A stretch of 64,000 nucleotides of DNA from Methanosarcina sp. MTP4 (GTDB taxonomy: Archaea; Halobacteriota; Methanosarcinia; Methanosarcinales; Methanosarcinaceae): contig NZ_CP009505.1 of assembly GCF_000970045.1 (NCBI RefSeq), positions 3,186,808-3,250,807 on the forward strand, given 5' to 3'. The position numbers and the translations under genes are program-made. A model generated the notes under the pieces. The model ran no database searches. It was not told where the DNA came from and saw nothing but the letters and a program-made list of their open reading frames with translations. This document shows, in pieces, positions 61,021 through 64,000 of the stretch; the stretch's first letter is position 1; each line of letters starts with the position of its first letter.

Positions 61021-63537
61021 TTAGTCCGGGTGTTCGACTGTAAATGAGCCTGAACCTTCTATTGTTTCAGAATCCAGCGTATATCCGGTTACGGAGACTT
61101 TGTGAGCCCCTTCATTTATATCGCTTCTGATTTTGGCCGTATATATATACTCCCCGTCTTCGGAATAAGTAAGGTAAACCACATCGATATCCTCATTGGC
61201 TGATATGGAAACATAAGGCTTGCTTTTTAAAGCTGTTGAGGGCGTGACTCTAATCTCGAGTTCGCCTTTGTCAATAGTCTTAGGGCTGATCTCAATCTCA
61301 AAATCAGAGAGAGAGTTGTCAACGAGCAATTCGTCAAACACGGAGACAGAATTGGAAAACATGTCCATACATACTGCTTCCACATATAATATGTCGCCAT
61401 GGTCTACCACATATCTACCTCTCCAGACCAGACTATCCGAAGAAGTCATCTCCACAAACTCAGGGTCCCAGTTTTCAATGGTGACAAGACAGAACTGCTC
61501 CTTAAGAGGCGCTGAAGAGGTTACAGTAAACCATGCGCCATCCTTGCACGGGTTTGGAGTGATATCAAGCGTAATTTCCGGAAGCCCACTGTAAACTGCG
61601 GTTTTTGTGTCTGGTTCAGTATGCTCCGACTCCCAGTTCCCGGCCCTGTCAACCGCTTTAGAACGGAAGTAATACGTTTTGCCGGGTTTTCCAGTAAATA
61701 TTGCAGAATTTGCAGTTGTTTTAGAAATCCAGGACTCCCAGCTGGTCCCATCAACACTATAGGAAATGTTATACCCGGCAATTCCCGAACCTTCATCAGT
61801 TCCGTTCCACTCAACTTTAAAGGTCTCATTGTTCATGTAAAGCTGAAGCTCCAGGACCTTTGAAACCGGGGGGATGCTTTCGACAAGATACTCCCCTTCC
61901 GTGTAGGGAGAGAGTTCTTCAACAGACTTGAGAGAAACACTGTCCCAGAGCACCTCTACGGGCACAAGTTCGGAGTTTCCGATTTGTATTAAGCGGAGAG
62001 TTAGATTATTTGTGCCCTCTTTCAAGGAAACGGGAACCTCAATGTGCTGCCAGCCCTCATCCCCGGAGATCCCGTCTTCCCAGAGGACTTCATTGTCCAG
62101 AACGATCTGCTTGAACTGGGTATTCCCCACTTCAGTGGGTCCTGAACTGAAGTTGTCTTTCACGAAGACAGAAACCACTGCCATGGTATTTTCCTGACAG
62201 TATATACTTTGAGAGAGTGACCCGGAATGCTGCGCAAATTCGGAAAAAGTCCCGCTGTATGAATTAACTATCCGGTATGCGAAGGAAGAATCCACACCCG
62301 AACTATTTACATACGAACCGTTAATGAATTCCATGCTTGAAACAAAATTCCAGCCTGTAGAGGATTCCATATCTCCGTTTACAATTACCGGAAGCCGGGC
62401 AACGTCCCCGTATTTATCCCCGAGGTGAGTGAGGGAGTTATTGTTCTGCAGGTAGAGATGAACAGACCTGTAAGGGAAGTATCCCACCTCTTCTTTAAAA
62501 AGTGCAAATTCAAGTTTGGACCTGTCATTTTTCAATTTTTGACGGGTATAGATCAGGTTTTCCTGCCAGGTACCCCCGTCTTCGACGGGAACGTTTAATT
62601 CTTCAATAACCTGCCCATCTACTTTCATCTGGAGGATATAATTGACTTCCTGAAGTTCATGATTGTCTATTCCAACCGTAACTGTGAGAGGGATATCGAT
62701 AAAACTCTCAGAAGGGTACCCTTCGGCTTTCCCTTCCGGCCCCAGGAGGTACAGTGACGTAAACGTTTCCTTTTCACGGGTCATCTTGGCATATACAAGC
62801 ATTCCGCTTGCAATTATTATTGAACCGATCAGGGCGATTACCAGAGCTTTTTCGATTTCAGGGGGAAGAGGCATTTCTCTGGTTTTAGCATTAGCTTTAA
62901 GATTGGAATTAGATTTAGAATTAGATTTAGAATTAGATTTAGAATTGGATTTAGAATTGGAATTAGACTTAGTATCGGTAGATTGAGCTTTCAGACCTTT
63001 TGCTTTGACTTTACTTTTTGACCTGTGAAAACGCCTGCTTTCGGCAGGTACAGGAGTTTCTTCCAGAGACCCGTCATTTTCATTAGCCCCATCATTTCCA
63101 TTAATCTCTTCAGACCGGATCTGTTCTATGAATTCTTTTATCGAAAAGGAAAACTGTTTATCTTCGTCCCGGAGTTTCCTTGTAAAAATTGCAATTATGC
63201 TGAAAAACACCGTCATGCCCAGGATGGAGACGACGATTGGAGCAGGACGATAACCCCAGGGCAGCAAACTTATAAAAAAACCGTCAAAAACCGTGAGTAC
63301 AAGACTGAAGCCGACACTTAATGTAAAGCGTTCAATGCCGCTGATTTCTTCATTTCCGGGAAAAAGTGCAGCTATAAATGCATAACCTGGAATGAAAAAA
63401 AAGAGAGATAAAGCTATCGGGATCCTGAGAAAAGTATCATTGAATGGAGGGATAAGTACGAAAAGGACCCCAAGACATGAAAAAATAGTAACTGCAAGCA
63501 AATCTTCAACAAAAATACATTTTTTGAAGTTTGGCAT
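61021..63537 (-). CDS. Large DUF1616-type membrane protein with extracytoplasmic beta domains
   Basis: This 838-residue protein begins with about five membrane helices (DLLAVTIFSCLGVLFVLIP, IPIALSLFFFIPGYAFIAAL, FTLSVGFSLVLTVFDGFF, IVVSILGMTVFFSIIAIF, then ALVIALIGSIIIASGMLVY). A DUF1616-like region with the TSLYLLGPEGKAEGYP and HELQEVNYILQMKVDG motifs lies near 265-320. From residue about 400 it has several beta-sandwich regions (fibronectin- or Ig-like, with KTYYFRSKAVDRAGNWES). The cytoplasmic linker (about 185-215) holds a Ser-Asn-Ser-Lys repeat. DUF1616 proteins are linked to surface polysaccharides and exported proteins in archaea; the role here is an inference. Confidence 0.82.
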   Translation of the reverse strand: MPNFKKCIFVEDLLAVTIFSCLGVLFVLIPPFNDTFLRIPIALSLFFFIPGYAFIAALFPGNEEISGIERFTLSVGFSLVLTVFDGFFISLLPWGYRPAPIVVSILGMTVFFSIIAIFTRKLRDEDKQFSFSIKEFIEQIRSEEINGNDGANENDGSLEETPVPAESRRFHRSKSKVKAKGLKAQSTDTKSNSNSKSNSKSNSKSNSKSNSNLKANAKTREMPLPPEIEKALVIALIGSIIIASGMLVYAKMTREKETFTSLYLLGPEGKAEGYPSESFIDIPLTVTVGIDNHELQEVNYILQMKVDGQVIEELNVPVEDGGTWQENLIYTRQKLKNDRSKLEFALFKEEVGYFPYRSVHLYLQNNNSLTHLGDKYGDVARLPVIVNGDMESSTGWNFVSSMEFINGSYVNSSGVDSSFAYRIVNSYSGTFSEFAQHSGSLSQSIYCQENTMAVVSVFVKDNFSSGPTEVGNTQFKQIVLDNEVLWEDGISGDEGWQHIEVPVSLKEGTNNLTLRLIQIGNSELVPVEVLWDSVSLKSVEELSPYTEGEYLVESIPPVSKVLELQLYMNNETFKVEWNGTDEGSGIAGYNISYSVDGTSWESWISKTTANSAIFTGKPGKTYYFRSKAVDRAGNWESEHTEPDTKTAVYSGLPEITLDITPNPCKDGAWFTVTSSAPLKEQFCLVTIENWDPEFVEMTSSDSLVWRGRYVVDHGDILYVEAVCMDMFSNSVSVFDELLVDNSLSDFEIEISPKTIDKGELEIRVTPSTALKSKPYVSISANEDIDVVYLTYSEDGEYIYTAKIRSDINEGAHKVSVTGYTLDSETIEGSGSFTVEHPD
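62893..62970. repeat. 12-bp tandem repeat inside the DUF1616 gene
   Basis: TTAGAATTAGAT recurs about five times with small changes and encodes SNSK repeats in a cytoplasmic linker. The length of the linker can change by slippage. Confidence 0.8.
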
Positions 63538-63945
63538 TATGCCATAAAGTAATTCACCAAGAGATATAACTTTTCCTAATTATATTTACCAGATTTTCGC
63601 AGGGGGATCAAGTATAATATGATAGAATACAGCCATAGTATACTACCGGTCTTAAAATAGTTATAGAGATTTGTTTCCAGGCACATTTCATTTTTTGAGG
63701 GGGCACTTTTTGCAAAAATGATTTAGATTAAAATCGAAAGTTTCATAAGAGCCATTAAGTTATCTATATAATGGTTATTAATTTTTAAATGAAATAATTA
63801 TAGTTGATATAAATATATTTATTATGTGAATATGTTTATAATGTAAATATATTCAGCCGGATTGTTTCAAAAAATAAAGTGATTTTGTAAAGTTACAATA
63901 ATCCGGAACTTTAACCGTAAGTCAAAAAACTATATGGGGGTTATT
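63538..63945. other. AT-rich intergenic region between divergent genes
   Basis: About 400 bp of strongly AT-rich DNA. TATA-like runs (AAATATATTTATTATG, about 63805-63830) occur on the plus strand ahead of the gene that begins at 63946. A TAAATATAATTAGG element near 63581 on the minus strand may be the DUF1616 promoter. Confidence 0.4.
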
Positions 63946-64000
63946 ATGAGCAACAGGTTTGGAGCATCTCTGTTTTTTGCAGTTCCTTCGGCTCTCCTGA
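63946..64000 (+). CDS. Start of a protein with a hydrophobic N-terminus (cut by window edge)
   Basis: Eighteen codons are visible, MSNRFGASLFFAVPSALL, running off the right edge. GGGGGTT lies just before the ATG. The basic start followed by a hydrophobic run could be a signal peptide or first membrane helix. Nothing else can be said. Confidence 0.5.
   Translation, partial: MSNRFGASLFFAVPSALL

Overview
The window is chromosomal DNA of a methanogenic archaeon, almost certainly a Methanosarcina. The evidence is two methanophenazine-type (Vho/Vht) NiFe hydrogenase operons with a cytochrome b subunit, an archaeal ribosomal supercluster carrying L19e, L32e, S4e and RNase P subunit Rpp29, an Fe-S cluster-bearing RNA polymerase subunit D, BRE/TATA promoters, a PEF-CTERM protein, and AT-rich spacers full of short repeats. 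The species cannot be named from the sequence alone.

Layout. (1) 1-11.4 kb is the hydrogen-metabolism block. On the minus strand lie vhtG-A-C-D (complete) and vhoG plus the first 75 codons of vhoA, cut by the window edge. On the plus strand lie hypC-D-A-B-E, which build the NiFe(CN)2CO centre; hypF is not here. A 171-bp fragment of a third large-subunit gene lies between the two blocks. (2) 11.6-17.1 kb holds mixed accessory genes: a gamma-carbonic-anhydrase-like hexapeptide protein, a Rieske-type lipoprotein with an unusual second motif, a DUF2252 protein, a membrane protein and a bacterial-looking methyltransferase. (3) 17.4-23.6 kb (minus) holds three tandem tRNA-Leu(GAG) copies, one of them degenerate, then rpo3, rps11, rps4, rps13, tRNA-Ser(GGA), cbf5, cmk and a DUF106 membrane protein. 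(4) 23.7-36.1 kb is an accessory island that separates DUF106-cmk-cbf5 from adk-secY. It holds an AAA/DUF234 ATPase between 81-bp direct repeats, three formylglycine-generating-enzyme-like (FGE) proteins (two with long cytoplasmic coiled coils and a membrane anchor), a coiled-coil protein, and a duplicated hexapeptide-protein/winged-helix cassette. (5) 36.1-50.7 kb (minus) is adk, secY and 24 ribosomal or RNase P genes from rpl15 back to rpl3, with a long leader upstream of rpl3. (6) 51.1-59.6 kb holds two cytoplasmic coiled-coil/PASTA-repeat proteins (4 and 12 PASTA units) with small companion genes. The second cassette is partly decayed. (7) 59.7-64 kb holds envelope genes: a PEF-CTERM protein, a large DUF1616 protein and the start of another gene.

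How the genes work together. The hydrogenases pass electrons from H2 through cytochrome b to methanophenazine; Hyp proteins and the VhtD protease mature them. The translation genes form one long co-oriented cluster fed by several promoters. The candidates for something undescribed are the FGE family, whose C-terminal ends vary like diversity-generating-retroelement targets although no reverse transcriptase is present here, and the PASTA/coiled-coil cassettes. Both are tandemly duplicated and partly eroded, which suggests lineage-specific expansion.
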